A stretch of DNA of 40,336 nt, from positions 1 through 40,336 of IMG/VR virus record IMGVR_UViG_3300010375_000009, one strand, 5' to 3'. A program made the position numbers and the translations under genes. The stretch comes from a virus. The notes under the pieces are model-generated. The model had not been told where the DNA came from. It did not search any database and saw only the letters and a program-made list of their open reading frames with translations. Shown piece by piece: positions 6,930 through 13,077 of the stretch. How positions within the stretch are numbered: position 1 is the first letter of the stretch; every line of letters begins with the position of its first letter.

Positions 6930-7253
6930 ATGCTTAGGAGAATATTGATCGGCGGTGTAATCGCCACGCTGGCCGGGTGCGCCACACCAATCGCTATGGA
7001 GTCGACGGGCGGCAGCCGAGCCGATGGCTCGATCACCATGTCCTACGAATACGGGATGTTCCAACGGCCCGAGGTCGACCACGAAGCTGCGGCCCGGACG
7101 GCCGGCGCCCGGTGTCAGGCTTGGGGCTACGACCGAGCCGAGCCTTTCGGTGCTGGCGAACAGACGTGCCTGGCGCGCAATGAGTACGGGTGCCTGCGCT
7201 GGCGCGTGGACACGAAGTTCCAGTGCCTTGGTGCGCCGTCAGCGGGCAAATAG
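6930..7253 (+). CDS. YecR-like lipoprotein, 107 aa
   Basis: The start at 6930 (GGGGGGA 5 nt upstream) gives a lipoprotein signal with lipobox LAGC at residues 14-17 after MLRRILIGGVIAT. The longer upstream frame destroys this signal. The mature part resembles YecR-family lipoproteins: MSYEYG followed by AxxRCQAWGY and several paired Cys. YecR-like lipoproteins are small envelope proteins often carried by phages. A surface change in the lysogen, such as superinfection exclusion, is an inference. The gene faces the repressor gene and shares a hairpin with it at their ends. Confidence 0.8.
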   Translation: MLRRILIGGVIATLAGCATPIAMESTGGSRADGSITMSYEYGMFQRPEVDHEAAARTAGARCQAWGYDRAEPFGAGEQTCLARNEYGCLRWRVDTKFQCLGAPSAGK

Positions 7254-7259
7254 CCCGCT
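7241..7259. terminator. Bidirectional hairpin between convergent genes
   Basis: AGCGGGC and GCCCGCT form a 7-bp GC-rich stem with a 5-nt loop, right where the lipoprotein gene and the repressor gene end facing each other (stops at 7253 and 7258). No T-run follows in either direction, so it may be an intrinsic terminator with help or an mRNA-protecting hairpin. Confidence 0.5.
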
Positions 7260-7860
7260 ATCGCGGCCGGATGTAGAGAACCGGTGTTGCCCATTCGAGC
7301 ACGACATCCTCCCGTGGCGGGGCGTTCCAGCTTTCGAGCCGGTAGTGGTGTTTGGATGTGCCGCGCCGCACGGTTTTCAGCAGCGTTGCGCCGTCTGAGA
7401 CCTTCACAACGCACAGTTCGCCCAAGCATTTAGCCTCGTCCACGCCCTGATCGAGGCGCCGGTAGAAGATCAGCCAGCCCTCTTGCAGCGGATATTGGCT
7501 GTCGCCCTTGATCTTGACCGCGACGCAGCCCTCCTCGCCTGTGGGGGCTTCGACCATCTCGAGCCCGCCGCCCTGCGGGTAGTCATCGAACGGGAAGACC
7601 TCCGCCCCCGCGCCGACCTCGCCAACCACAGGCGACAGCGGTTTGCGCTTGTGAGCGCCCTTGCCGGTAAGCAGCCAGTCGAGCGAGACCCGGAAGAACG
7701 CGGCATAGCGAACCGCTGCATCCCGGCGTAGCCCGGTGGTGCCGTTCTCGTGGCCCAGGTACGTCGGTGGCGGCACGCCCATGGACTTGGCAGCCTGCGT
7801 GGCGGTCGAAAATCCCGCCTCTACACGCACCTTCTTGAGCCTGTCGTGAGGTTCCTGCAT
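7258..7860 (-). CDS. S24-family phage repressor (CI-like)
   Basis: A 200-residue repressor with an N-terminal helix-turn-helix (about residues 4-45, VRVEAGFSTATQAAKSMG) and DWLLTGKG ending the DNA-binding part. A C-terminal LexA/S24 domain follows, with Ser in KGDSQYP (S121), Lys in ATLLKT (K162) and a probable Ala-Gly self-cleavage site in EVGAGAEV (84-85). RecA-stimulated self-cleavage, and hence SOS induction, is expected. An earlier ATG at 7923 would put the start inside an operator and encode non-homologous residues, so 7860 is preferred. The gene has no clear Shine-Dalgarno. Confidence 0.88.
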   Translation of the reverse strand: MQEPHDRLKKVRVEAGFSTATQAAKSMGVPPPTYLGHENGTTGLRRDAAVRYAAFFRVSLDWLLTGKGAHKRKPLSPVVGEVGAGAEVFPFDDYPQGGGLEMVEAPTGEEGCVAVKIKGDSQYPLQEGWLIFYRRLDQGVDEAKCLGELCVVKVSDGATLLKTVRRGTSKHHYRLESWNAPPREDVVLEWATPVLYIRPR

Positions 7861-7882
7861 CCGGCGAAGGATGCCGTGCCAC

Positions 7883-7901
7883 GCTATGGGATGCTCATTG
7901 A
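7883..7901. promoter_or_regulatory. Weak right operator
   Basis: GCTATGGGATGCTCATTGA fits the operator consensus with 5 of 7 and 6 of 7 arm positions. It covers the repressor promoter's -10. Its centre is 25 bp from the strong site. Confidence 0.55.
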
Positions 7902-7911
7902 CAGCACACAA
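7883..7911 (-). promoter_or_regulatory. Candidate repressor promoter (P_RM-like)
   Basis: Minus strand: TTGTGT (plus 7906-7911), 17-nt spacer, CATAGC (plus 7883-7888), reading into the repressor gene. It overlaps both right operators and lies back to back with the cro promoter, the usual switch arrangement. Confidence 0.5.
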
Positions 7912-7926
7912 TGAGTTAGTCATTGT
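7898..7926 (+). promoter_or_regulatory. Candidate cro promoter (P_R-like)
   Basis: TTGACA (7898-7903), 17-nt spacer, CATTGT (7921-7926). The perfect -35 and correct spacing are good and the -10 is poor. Transcription would begin at about 7932-7935, at or next to the cro ATG (7935), so the mRNA would have almost no leader. The -10 lies wholly inside the strong operator. Confidence 0.6.
7908..7926. promoter_or_regulatory. Strong right operator (19-bp inverted repeat)
   Basis: ACAATGAGTTAGTCATTGT: perfect 7-bp arms and a 5-nt spacer, same design as the strong left operator. It is placed between the divergent repressor and cro genes. Confidence 0.85.
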
Positions 7927-7934
7927 CCCCTTCC

Positions 7935-8120
7935 ATGGATGATTTGTTCGACGCGGCAGCGGTCCGCACGGAGCTTGGCCTATCGCAGGCCCAGCTAGCC
8001 GAATTGCTCGGGATCGATCAGTCGTCGATCTCCAATTGGGAAACCGGCAAGACCAAGCCGAGCGGCCCGTCGCGCATGCTTCTGCAGCGTCTTCTGGCTG
8101 AGCATCGGGTAGCGGCATGA
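7935..8120 (+). CDS. Cro-like helix-turn-helix regulator, 61 aa
   Basis: A compact Xre/HTH_3 protein with the helix-turn-helix at about residues 14-37 (LSQAQLAELLGIDQSSISNW, ending ETGK). It is divergent from the repressor and first in the rightward transcript, so it should act as Cro, blocking repressor synthesis and committing to lysis. The ATG at 7935 has no Shine-Dalgarno and lies at the predicted transcription start, consistent with leaderless translation. A TTG at 7923 is in frame but lies within the -10 box, so it is rejected. Confidence 0.85.
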   Translation: MDDLFDAAAVRTELGLSQAQLAELLGIDQSSISNWETGKTKPSGPSRMLLQRLLAEHRVAA

Positions 8121-8203
8121 TCTGGCTCCTGCTCGCGTATCTCGCTTTGTCACCGGTCGCGGCGGTGTTCCTCGGTCGGTTCATCCGCTTCGGTGGCCGC
8201 TGA
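8117..8203 (+). CDS. Membrane micro-peptide, 28 aa
   Basis: Its ATG overlaps the cro stop (ATGA) and its TGA overlaps the next gene's ATG (TGATG). It is a hydrophobic N-terminal helix (MIWLLLAYLALSPVAAVFLG) with a basic tail (RFIRFGGR), the positive-inside pattern of a single-span membrane peptide. The exact fit between two genes supports translation. Role unknown; it would be made together with Cro. Confidence 0.6.
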   Translation: MIWLLLAYLALSPVAAVFLGRFIRFGGR

Positions 8204-8412
8204 TGGCGAAGGCGCTGAGCGCGTTGGCCGGACAGCGTTTCAAATTCCGGGCGGCGCGTCGGGCGCGCAAGCTGGCTCTCGATGAAGGCAACCACGGCGC
8301 GATGCTCGTTCAATCGCGCGCAATGAACATGGCCCGCTGGCGAGCCGCAAAGGTAAAGGCCCCGTCAACCTTAACTTTTAACGATACCCGGAGGTTAACA
8401 ACATGCTCGTGA
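8203..8412 (+). CDS. Basic hypothetical protein, 69 aa
   Basis: Coupled by TGATG to the micro-peptide. The first 55 residues are rich in Ala, Arg and Lys (RFKFRAARRARKLALDEG) and look helical. The last 15 overlap an AT-rich patch with three TTAAC words and the Shine-Dalgarno of the next gene. Codon usage is normal until about residue 52. Function unknown; a small basic helical protein expressed right after Cro might bind nucleic acid. Confidence 0.55.
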   Translation: MAKALSALAGQRFKFRAARRARKLALDEGNHGAMLVQSRAMNMARWRAAKVKAPSTLTFNDTRRLTTCS

Positions 8413-8543
8413 CCTCATCCGAACACCGCTACCCGGACGGCATAGACCTCGTGAAGACGCGCGTGCCGCATCCGGGCGAATTGTGGGCCGTGCTGGCTAT
8501 CGTCGCGATCTCGCTCGGCGCGTTCCTAGCGGTGGTGCTGTGA
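8403..8543 (+). CDS. Small membrane protein, 46 aa
   Basis: ATG 8403 has GGAGG 8 nt upstream. The N-terminal 25 residues are polar (SSEHRYPDG, VKTRVPHPGE), and the rest is one transmembrane helix (LWAVLAIVAISLGAFLAVVL). Its TGA overlaps the GTG start of the GcrA-like gene. It is the second membrane peptide in the early-right transcript. Function not known. Confidence 0.65.
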   Translation: MLVTSSEHRYPDGIDLVKTRVPHPGELWAVLAIVAISLGAFLAVVL

Positions 8544-8779
8544 GGACGCGGTTCTGGACTAAGGGCCGGGTCGAAGTTCTGCGCTCGATGTGGTCGACCT
8601 TCCGCACCCGCGAGATCGCCGACGCGCTCGGATGCACGGGCAACGCGGTGATCGGCAAGGCGAACCGGCTTGGTCTGCCGCCGATTGATCGCACGGAAGC
8701 AACACACCGCGCATGGCTCACCCGCGGAGAACGGCGAGCCTCCTACCCCACGAGGATCAACCAATGGCAAAGAACGTAA
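8540..8779 (+). CDS. GcrA-like DNA-binding domain protein, 79 aa
   Basis: Starts at GTG 8540 (GTGA overlap). Residues 5-45 match the N-terminal helix-turn-helix of GcrA: WTKGRVEVL, then REIADALG, then NAVIGKANRLGL. GcrA is an alphaproteobacterial cell-cycle regulator that binds promoters carrying CcrM-methylated GANTC and acts with sigma-70. Full-length GcrA is about 170 residues; here the C-terminal sigma-binding domain is missing. The phage protein may compete with or redirect host GcrA, or serve as its own early regulator. Family assignment is confident, role is inferred. Confidence 0.8.
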   Translation: MRTRFWTKGRVEVLRSMWSTFRTREIADALGCTGNAVIGKANRLGLPPIDRTEATHRAWLTRGERRASYPTRINQWQRT

Positions 8780-9177
8780 AGCAGCAGAATGGACAGGACG
8801 GCCACGGCGTCAGCGCGATCCGCGGCAATGGATACGACCCGGAAGCGGTGAAGGGGTTTGTCGATCGCATCGAGAACCTGAACGGCGATCTCGCCACGAT
8901 GAAGGGCGAGTTCATGGCGGAATGCAAAGTCGTCCACGGCGACATCAAGTCCGTGCTCGACGAGGCCAAGAACGCCGGCATTCCCAAGAAGGAACTGAAG
9001 CAGGCGATCAAGCGCCGCGCGCTCACGCTCAAGATCGGCGAGCTGCGCGACGAGCTGGAAGGCGAGCAGGTCGACAATTACGACGCCATCCTGCTGGCCC
9101 TGGGCGACATCGCGGACACGCCGCTGGGCCGCGCTGCTGCATCCAAGGCGCCAGACGCGCCGCGCGCTGCGGCGTAG
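8764..9177 (+). CDS. Coiled-coil protein resembling DUF2312/GapR, 137 aa
   Basis: ATG 8764 follows GAGGA with a 7-nt gap. After a flexible Gln/Asn/Gly-rich start, residues 25-85 are a long charged helix region (VKGFVDRIENLNGDLATMKG, then VLDEAKNAGIPKKELKQAIKRR). It resembles the pattern of DUF2312/GapR, a nucleoid protein that clamps overtwisted DNA in alphaproteobacteria. The relationship is a pattern match, not a proven homology. The C-terminus is Ala-rich. A phage version could aid replication or transcription of its own DNA. Confidence 0.6.
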   Translation: MAKNVKQQNGQDGHGVSAIRGNGYDPEAVKGFVDRIENLNGDLATMKGEFMAECKVVHGDIKSVLDEAKNAGIPKKELKQAIKRRALTLKIGELRDELEGEQVDNYDAILLALGDIADTPLGRAAASKAPDAPRAAA

Positions 9178-9186
9178 GAGGCGGCA

Positions 9187-9381
9187 ATGTCGGAGACTGT
9201 GTTCGCCAATCAAGATCAGATTGCGGAGAAATGGACGGCCGAACTCGCGCAGCTTCAGCGCGATCATGCTGCCGCTCTGGCCGCTGGCAAATCCGGCGTC
9301 GCCACATCCATCTCCGCAAAAATGAGAGGCGTGCGGAACGCCATCGACAAACTCACGCGAAAGGGTGCCTCAATTCGATGA
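9187..9381 (+). CDS. Hypothetical helical protein, 64 aa
   Basis: ATG 9187 has AGGAGG 6 nt upstream. Nearly all helix-forming (DQIAEKWTAELAQLQRDHAAAL, SISAKMRGVRNAIDKLTRKG), a probable two-helix hairpin. Its TGA overlaps the resolvase ATG. Not recognised. Confidence 0.65.
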   Translation: MSETVFANQDQIAEKWTAELAQLQRDHAAALAAGKSGVATSISAKMRGVRNAIDKLTRKGASIR

Positions 9382-9905
9382 GGGATTTGGCCCTTGACCT
9401 TGCAACACGCCTCGGCTTCGCGTTCGGAGTCGACGGCGTCGTGGAATCGCACGGCTCTTTCCGCTTGCCCTCGACGGGACCGGACATCGGCTCGTTCCTG
9501 CTGGCCTATCGCGGCTGGTTCCTGCACGCGCTCGCCGTGTGGCAGCCAGACTGCATCACCTTCGAAATGCCGATCCTGCCGGAGACGACGCAAATCGTGA
9601 CCCTGCGCAAGCTCTACGGCCTGTGCGGGCTTACCGAAATGCTCGCCATCCCCGACAGGATCGAAGTCCGCGAAGCCAACCTCACAGACATCCGCAAGCA
9701 TTTCATCGGTGTGGCGCGCGCACCCACGCACATCGAGAAAGACCGCCGCCGGCAGTGGATCAAGCAGCGCACGATCGCGGAATGCCGGGAGCGCGGATTC
9801 GAGCCGGAGGACGACAACGCGGCCGATGCGCTGGCGATGTTCTCGCTCGTGAACCATCTGCGCGACGACAAATTCCGGCTGCAGGCGCGGAAGGAGGCGG
9901 CATGA
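9378..9905 (+). CDS. RuvC-like Holliday-junction resolvase, 175 aa
   Basis: Shows the RNase H-fold acidic set of RuvC: D7 in LALDLATRLGFAF, E63 in ITFEMP, and D146/D150 in DDNAADALAM. It should cut four-way or branched DNA formed during phage replication and recombination, clearing it before packaging. The length matches bacterial RuvC (about 173). ATGA overlaps join it to the genes on both sides, placing it in the replication block. Confidence 0.82.
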   Translation: MRDLALDLATRLGFAFGVDGVVESHGSFRLPSTGPDIGSFLLAYRGWFLHALAVWQPDCITFEMPILPETTQIVTLRKLYGLCGLTEMLAIPDRIEVREANLTDIRKHFIGVARAPTHIEKDRRRQWIKQRTIAECRERGFEPEDDNAADALAMFSLVNHLRDDKFRLQARKEAA

Positions 9906-10972
9906 AGCGTCCGTCATTCCAGTTCTATCCGGCCGATTGGCGCAACAACGCAAAGCTGCGTCGCTGTTCCGAGGCGGCGCGCGGTGCGTGGATGGATATG
10001 CTCTGCGTTCTCCACGACAGCGACGAATATGGCGTCTGCCGCTGGCCGCTCGCTGACCTCGCGCGCTCGGCCGGTGTGTCCCTGAAACTCGCCAAGGAGC
10101 TTTCGGCGAAGAATGTGCTGAAGGGTTCGGATAATGGCTGCGCCGCCTTCACATTTTCCCCGACGCATGCCGGGAAGGCTGGCGACACCGTAATCCTGAT
10201 CGAGGCTTCCACGGGTCCGTGCTGGTACTGCAGCCGCTTTGTGCGTGACGAATGGATACGCCAGCGCAGAGGAACAGGGACGCAATTCACGACTGAAAAT
10301 CAGCCACCAAAGACGCCACCAAACAAATCACCAAAGCGTACCATTGGTGAACGGCAAGGTGACGGCCCTACATCTTCTTCTTCTTCTTCATCTCCATCGG
10401 CAGAAGAAGAATCCTCACTACGTTCGGAAAGCGCGACGAAGCGAAAACCGGGCACGTCGCTCCCTGAGGACTTCCCCACCGAACCCGATCTCGAATACGC
10501 GCGCCGGTTCTGGCGCGACAAGGGCCGGATCGATCTTGCCGATGCGATGAACGATCACATCCGCGAATTTCGCGACCACCACACCGCGAAAGGCACGACC
10601 TCGAAAAGCTGGCCCGCGTCATGGCGGACGTGGTGCAGCAACGCGCTGAAATTCAACAGGAAACCGATCAATGACCGGGCTGGTACCGAAAGAAAATCAA
10701 CCCCTACAGATCGCGCTATCCGCGTCCTCGCGGACATCGCTGGTTTCGAGCCTGGTGGAGATCGCGAGCGCGACGACGGTGCGCGAACTGCTCGGCCAGA
10801 GCCCAAACAGCTTGCGCTCGTGGCTTGCGGACCAACGCGCGAAGATCCCCCGTCCAGCTACGCAGGCGCAGATCAGCGCGCATCTGGCGAAGCTCATCCC
10901 GCACTACTGGCAGCCGGACATGACGGACGCGCAGATGCGTTCGAGATTCCTCGATTTCTGCTTCGATCTTGA
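9902..10972 (+). CDS. DUF1376-type replication protein, 356 aa
   Basis: The first 100 residues match DUF1376 (FYPADWRNN, RRCSEAARGAWMDMLC, YGVCRW), a domain at the start of many phage replication initiators and DnaT-like proteins. A Cys-containing segment, a linker with eight consecutive Ser (from 10372), and a C-terminal region (LPEDFPTEPDLEYARRFW ... WRTWCSNALKF) follow. The frame continues about 100 residues beyond this last conserved-looking part and there overlaps the next gene by 302 nt. Those final residues have mixed codon usage and may not be important. Confidence 0.75.
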   Translation: MKRPSFQFYPADWRNNAKLRRCSEAARGAWMDMLCVLHDSDEYGVCRWPLADLARSAGVSLKLAKELSAKNVLKGSDNGCAAFTFSPTHAGKAGDTVILIEASTGPCWYCSRFVRDEWIRQRRGTGTQFTTENQPPKTPPNKSPKRTIGERQGDGPTSSSSSSSPSAEEESSLRSESATKRKPGTSLPEDFPTEPDLEYARRFWRDKGRIDLADAMNDHIREFRDHHTAKGTTSKSWPASWRTWCSNALKFNRKPINDRAGTERKSTPTDRAIRVLADIAGFEPGGDRERDDGARTARPEPKQLALVACGPTREDPPSSYAGADQRASGEAHPALLAAGHDGRADAFEIPRFLLRS

Positions 10973-11351
10973 AGGCGTGACGGAGGCTGGGTTGGAAGCG
11001 GCGTGCATCGCCTATCGGCGCGAACCGAAGAACAAGTTCTTCCCGACACCGGGCGCGCTTCTTGAGCTGTGCAAGGACGATATCCGCGAGCGCATGGTGA
11101 AGATCAAAGCGATCGACAACGCGGCGAACGCGATCACGGTGGGCTTGGCGAAGTCCGACGACAGGGTCAGTCCGCTTCCGAGTGTCGCGGAAGTTCTGCT
11201 CAAGCACGGTAAGCAGGTGCCTTGGAAGGTGCCGCCTGTTCCGGACGGACCGGACGACGAAGCGCCGGCGCCGAAGCCCGATCAGCGCCCGATCACCGAT
11301 GGACTGCGCGATAGCCCGCTCGCGCGCCGCAGCCGTGGGGAATCGGAATGA
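10671..11351 (+). CDS. Putative replication-associated protein, 226 aa
   Basis: The ATG at 10671 follows AGGAAA. From about residue 60 it reads as a normal protein (QISAHLAKLIPHYW, RFLDFCFDLEGV, KFFPTPGALLELC). The HYW ... FDLEGV ... FFPTPGAL pattern is typical of helicase-loader or replication accessory proteins found after DUF1376 genes in such phages. The C-terminus is Pro/Asp-rich. The first 100 residues overlap the replication protein's end in another frame with GC-rich third positions in this frame. A later start, at about 10920, is possible but would remove conserved-looking sequence. Confidence 0.7.
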   Translation: MTGLVPKENQPLQIALSASSRTSLVSSLVEIASATTVRELLGQSPNSLRSWLADQRAKIPRPATQAQISAHLAKLIPHYWQPDMTDAQMRSRFLDFCFDLEGVTEAGLEAACIAYRREPKNKFFPTPGALLELCKDDIRERMVKIKAIDNAANAITVGLAKSDDRVSPLPSVAEVLLKHGKQVPWKVPPVPDGPDDEAPAPKPDQRPITDGLRDSPLARRSRGESE

Positions 11352-11563
11352 CCATCGAGCCCTTCTGCCCCGTCACCGGCAAAGCGAAGTTCGAGAGCGC
11401 GAAGCTCGCCGCCGAGGTGATGAAACGCGACGGCGCCCGCTTCCGCACGCGCCACAAGCGCAAGGGCGGCCTGCAGCCTTACCGGTGCGAGCACTGCAGC
11501 GCATGGCACCTCGGCCGCGCACGGCAGCACAGGCTGGCGACACGGAGGCCGGAGCACGCATGA
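11348..11563 (+). CDS. Small putative zinc-binding protein, 71 aa
   Basis: ATGA overlap with the upstream gene. CPVTGKAKF near the start and YRCEHCSAWHLGR near residues 45-57 give C-(x)-CxxC-xxxH ligands for a zinc ribbon. A basic middle (RFRTRHKRKGG) suggests nucleic-acid contact. Small phage proteins of this pattern are widespread and unnamed. Confidence 0.7.
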   Translation: MTIEPFCPVTGKAKFESAKLAAEVMKRDGARFRTRHKRKGGLQPYRCEHCSAWHLGRARQHRLATRRPEHA

Positions 11564-11784
11564 GGGCGATAATCAACAATCCTGCCGACCGTTGCACCGC
11601 GACCGCTGGAATTCATTTTCAGCGTGTAGCGCGAGACATTGGTCGCACGGACCTGAGGTGTCGTCGCCGCGTGCAAATCACAATCGATGGATCGGCTTTC
11701 TGTCGCGCGCACGCCGCAGATCGCGTCTTGGCAATGGTGCTTTCTGGCGCACATTTCACAATCGAATCCGCGGAGCACGTATGA
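11560..11784 (+). CDS. Hypothetical protein, 74 aa, Cys/His-containing
   Basis: Joined by ATGA overlaps to the gene before and after. Contains C12, then LRCRRRVQITIDGSAFCRAH, a C...C..H arrangement after a short beta hairpin, consistent with a metal site. Codon usage is more mixed than in neighbours. Function unknown. Confidence 0.6.
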   Translation: MRAIINNPADRCTATAGIHFQRVARDIGRTDLRCRRRVQITIDGSAFCRAHAADRVLAMVLSGAHFTIESAEHV

Positions 11785-12359
11785 CGATCCGCCAAATGGA
11801 ACTGCGAACGCCGCTCAGGGGATCGCCCATCGTGATTTGCAGCAATCGCGAGGAAGTCACGCGCGCCCTGGCGGGTTTCCGTGTCTATCGCGGTGTCTCG
11901 CAGCAGGTCCTCGACGACATCGCCGGTTGGACCGATGGCTACACCAGCAAGATCGAACAGCCGTTTTCCGGCGGCAGCTGGGCCAACCGCTCCGGCCGCT
12001 GCGCCATGCACTCGAGCTTCGACGAATGGCTGCAATCGCTCAAAGTCTGCCTCGTCATCGTGCCGCGCGAATCCAGCCTCACGATATTGGGCGAAGATGA
12101 GCAAACACGGGCCATTCAGATCATGGTGCCCCGCGAGCAGCACTTCAACAAACTGAAAAAGCGCAAGAAGATCAAAGACAAACGCGGAAAAGCACTCGCG
12201 CCACAAACCCCAAATGACGGTGCGTTGCACGCCACCCTACGGGATGCGAAACCCCTGTACTCTACCCCTGAACAAAAACAAGACGAACCGCAGGCGGTCA
12301 CTACAACAGCACGCCGGCCAACGCGCCAAGCGCCATCCCGTCCCCGACAGATCGCGTAA
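11781..12359 (+). CDS. Putative Xre-like regulator at the early/late boundary, 192 aa
   Basis: Residues 23-60 (ALAGFRVYRGVSQQVLDDIA, GWTDGYTSKIEQ) read as a helix-turn-helix of Xre type. A globular part follows, then a basic segment (KKRKKIKDKRGKA, about 130-142) and a disordered tail. It is the last gene before the first late leader (12366) and the terminase genes, the place where late-gene activators sit in many temperate phages. A role in switching on late transcription, perhaps through the GGTGCGTTG elements, is a testable inference. An in-frame copy of GGTGCGTTG lies in its coding sequence at 12219. Confidence 0.6.
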   Translation: MTIRQMELRTPLRGSPIVICSNREEVTRALAGFRVYRGVSQQVLDDIAGWTDGYTSKIEQPFSGGSWANRSGRCAMHSSFDEWLQSLKVCLVIVPRESSLTILGEDEQTRAIQIMVPREQHFNKLKKRKKIKDKRGKALAPQTPNDGALHATLRDAKPLYSTPEQKQDEPQAVTTTARRPTRQAPSRPRQIA

Positions 12360-12365
12360 CACCAC

Positions 12366-12410
12366 GGTGCGTTGAGCCTCACACGCCGCCGACAGCACTC
12401 TCCCACGCAT
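12366..12410 (+). promoter_or_regulatory. Late leader element 1 (GGTGCGTTG), before terminase small subunit
   Basis: GGTGCGTTG at 12366-12374, 7 nt after a stop codon and 43 nt before ATG 12409. GGTGC can pair with GCACT (12395-12399), or GTGCG with CGCAT at the start codon (12406-12410). There is no Shine-Dalgarno before the ATG. One of five intergenic copies. Confidence 0.65.
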
Positions 12411-13077
12411 GGGAGCAGCACTCGCCACCGTCGAAGTCCAGCACAGCAACGCCCATGCACCCCGCAAGGTCCGCATAAGCACCAACGTGAAGCGCGCCAT
12501 CGAAGCAATGGTGCACGACGGCAAGAAACGCGCTGAAGCCGCGCAGATCGCCGGAATTCTCGACGAAAGCCTCCGACAAGCCCTCACGCGACAAGAATGT
12601 TGCGCATACCTGAACGACCAGTTGAGGGTTAAACGCACGAGCGCGGCAGCCCGAACAGTCGCCAAGGCCGAGCAATTGATGGACGGCGCCGAGTCCGAGC
12701 ACGTCCAGGCCGACATGACCAAGTGGCTCGCCGGCCTCGAAGGCATCAGCCCTGTGCAACGTACTGAAAGCACTATCAATCTTCGCGCGCCGGTCGGTCC
12801 CGGGCTCGTGATCCTGATGGTCGCCGCACCTGACCCGCTGATAAGGCATCAGCAGAGCGAAGGCGGATTGACCAGCACAAACAGCAGGTTACCACCACCT
12901 GTTCCTCATCCCGCTTGGGGAAAGTCATCTGATTGCGATGCAGCAGCGACCGAAATCTCCGGGGAATTGCTTGCCCCGCAAAATGACGGGGAGGGGAAAA
13001 ATCGCGCGGCCGAGATTGACCGGGCTACTTCACCCGCGAGCGTGAGAAAAAATTCTTCCAGAAAATCAGGAGGGTAA
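12409..13077 (+). CDS. Terminase small subunit-like protein, 222 aa
   Basis: The N-terminal half reads like small-terminase helix-turn-helix proteins of alphaproteobacterial phages: KRAIEAMVHDGKKRAEAAQIAG, AYLNDQLRVKRTSAAARTVAKA, then AESEHVQADMTKWLAGLEGISPVQ. Such proteins recognise the packaging site and stimulate the large subunit. The C-terminal 70 residues are low in complexity, AT-richer and probably disordered. The ATG at 12409 has no Shine-Dalgarno and follows leader element 1. The large subunit follows after three small genes, one of them a GIY-YIG-type protein. Confidence 0.75.
   Translation: MGAALATVEVQHSNAHAPRKVRISTNVKRAIEAMVHDGKKRAEAAQIAGILDESLRQALTRQECCAYLNDQLRVKRTSAAARTVAKAEQLMDGAESEHVQADMTKWLAGLEGISPVQRTESTINLRAPVGPGLVILMVAAPDPLIRHQQSEGGLTSTNSRLPPPVPHPAWGKSSDCDAAATEISGELLAPQNDGEGKNRAAEIDRATSPASVRKNSSRKSGG

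Noticed and set aside
7861-7923. Repressor start at ATG 7923
   Set aside because: It would place the start codon and 21 codons over both operators and the promoter. The conserved repressor start begins at 7860.
8670-9905. Long plus-strand frame of 411 residues covering several genes
   Set aside because: Only its last 175 residues form a protein (RuvC-like). The earlier part is the shadow of the GapR-like and 64-residue genes.
10371-10398. TCT triplet run as a regulatory repeat
   Set aside because: It codes for a poly-Ser linker in the replication protein, in frame, a common feature of such linkers.
12219-12236. Coding copies of GGTGCGTTG (12219 and 17354) as further leaders
   Set aside because: Both lie in frame inside genes and lack the stop-motif-ATG arrangement. 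They may be chance or relics, so they are not counted among the five elements.
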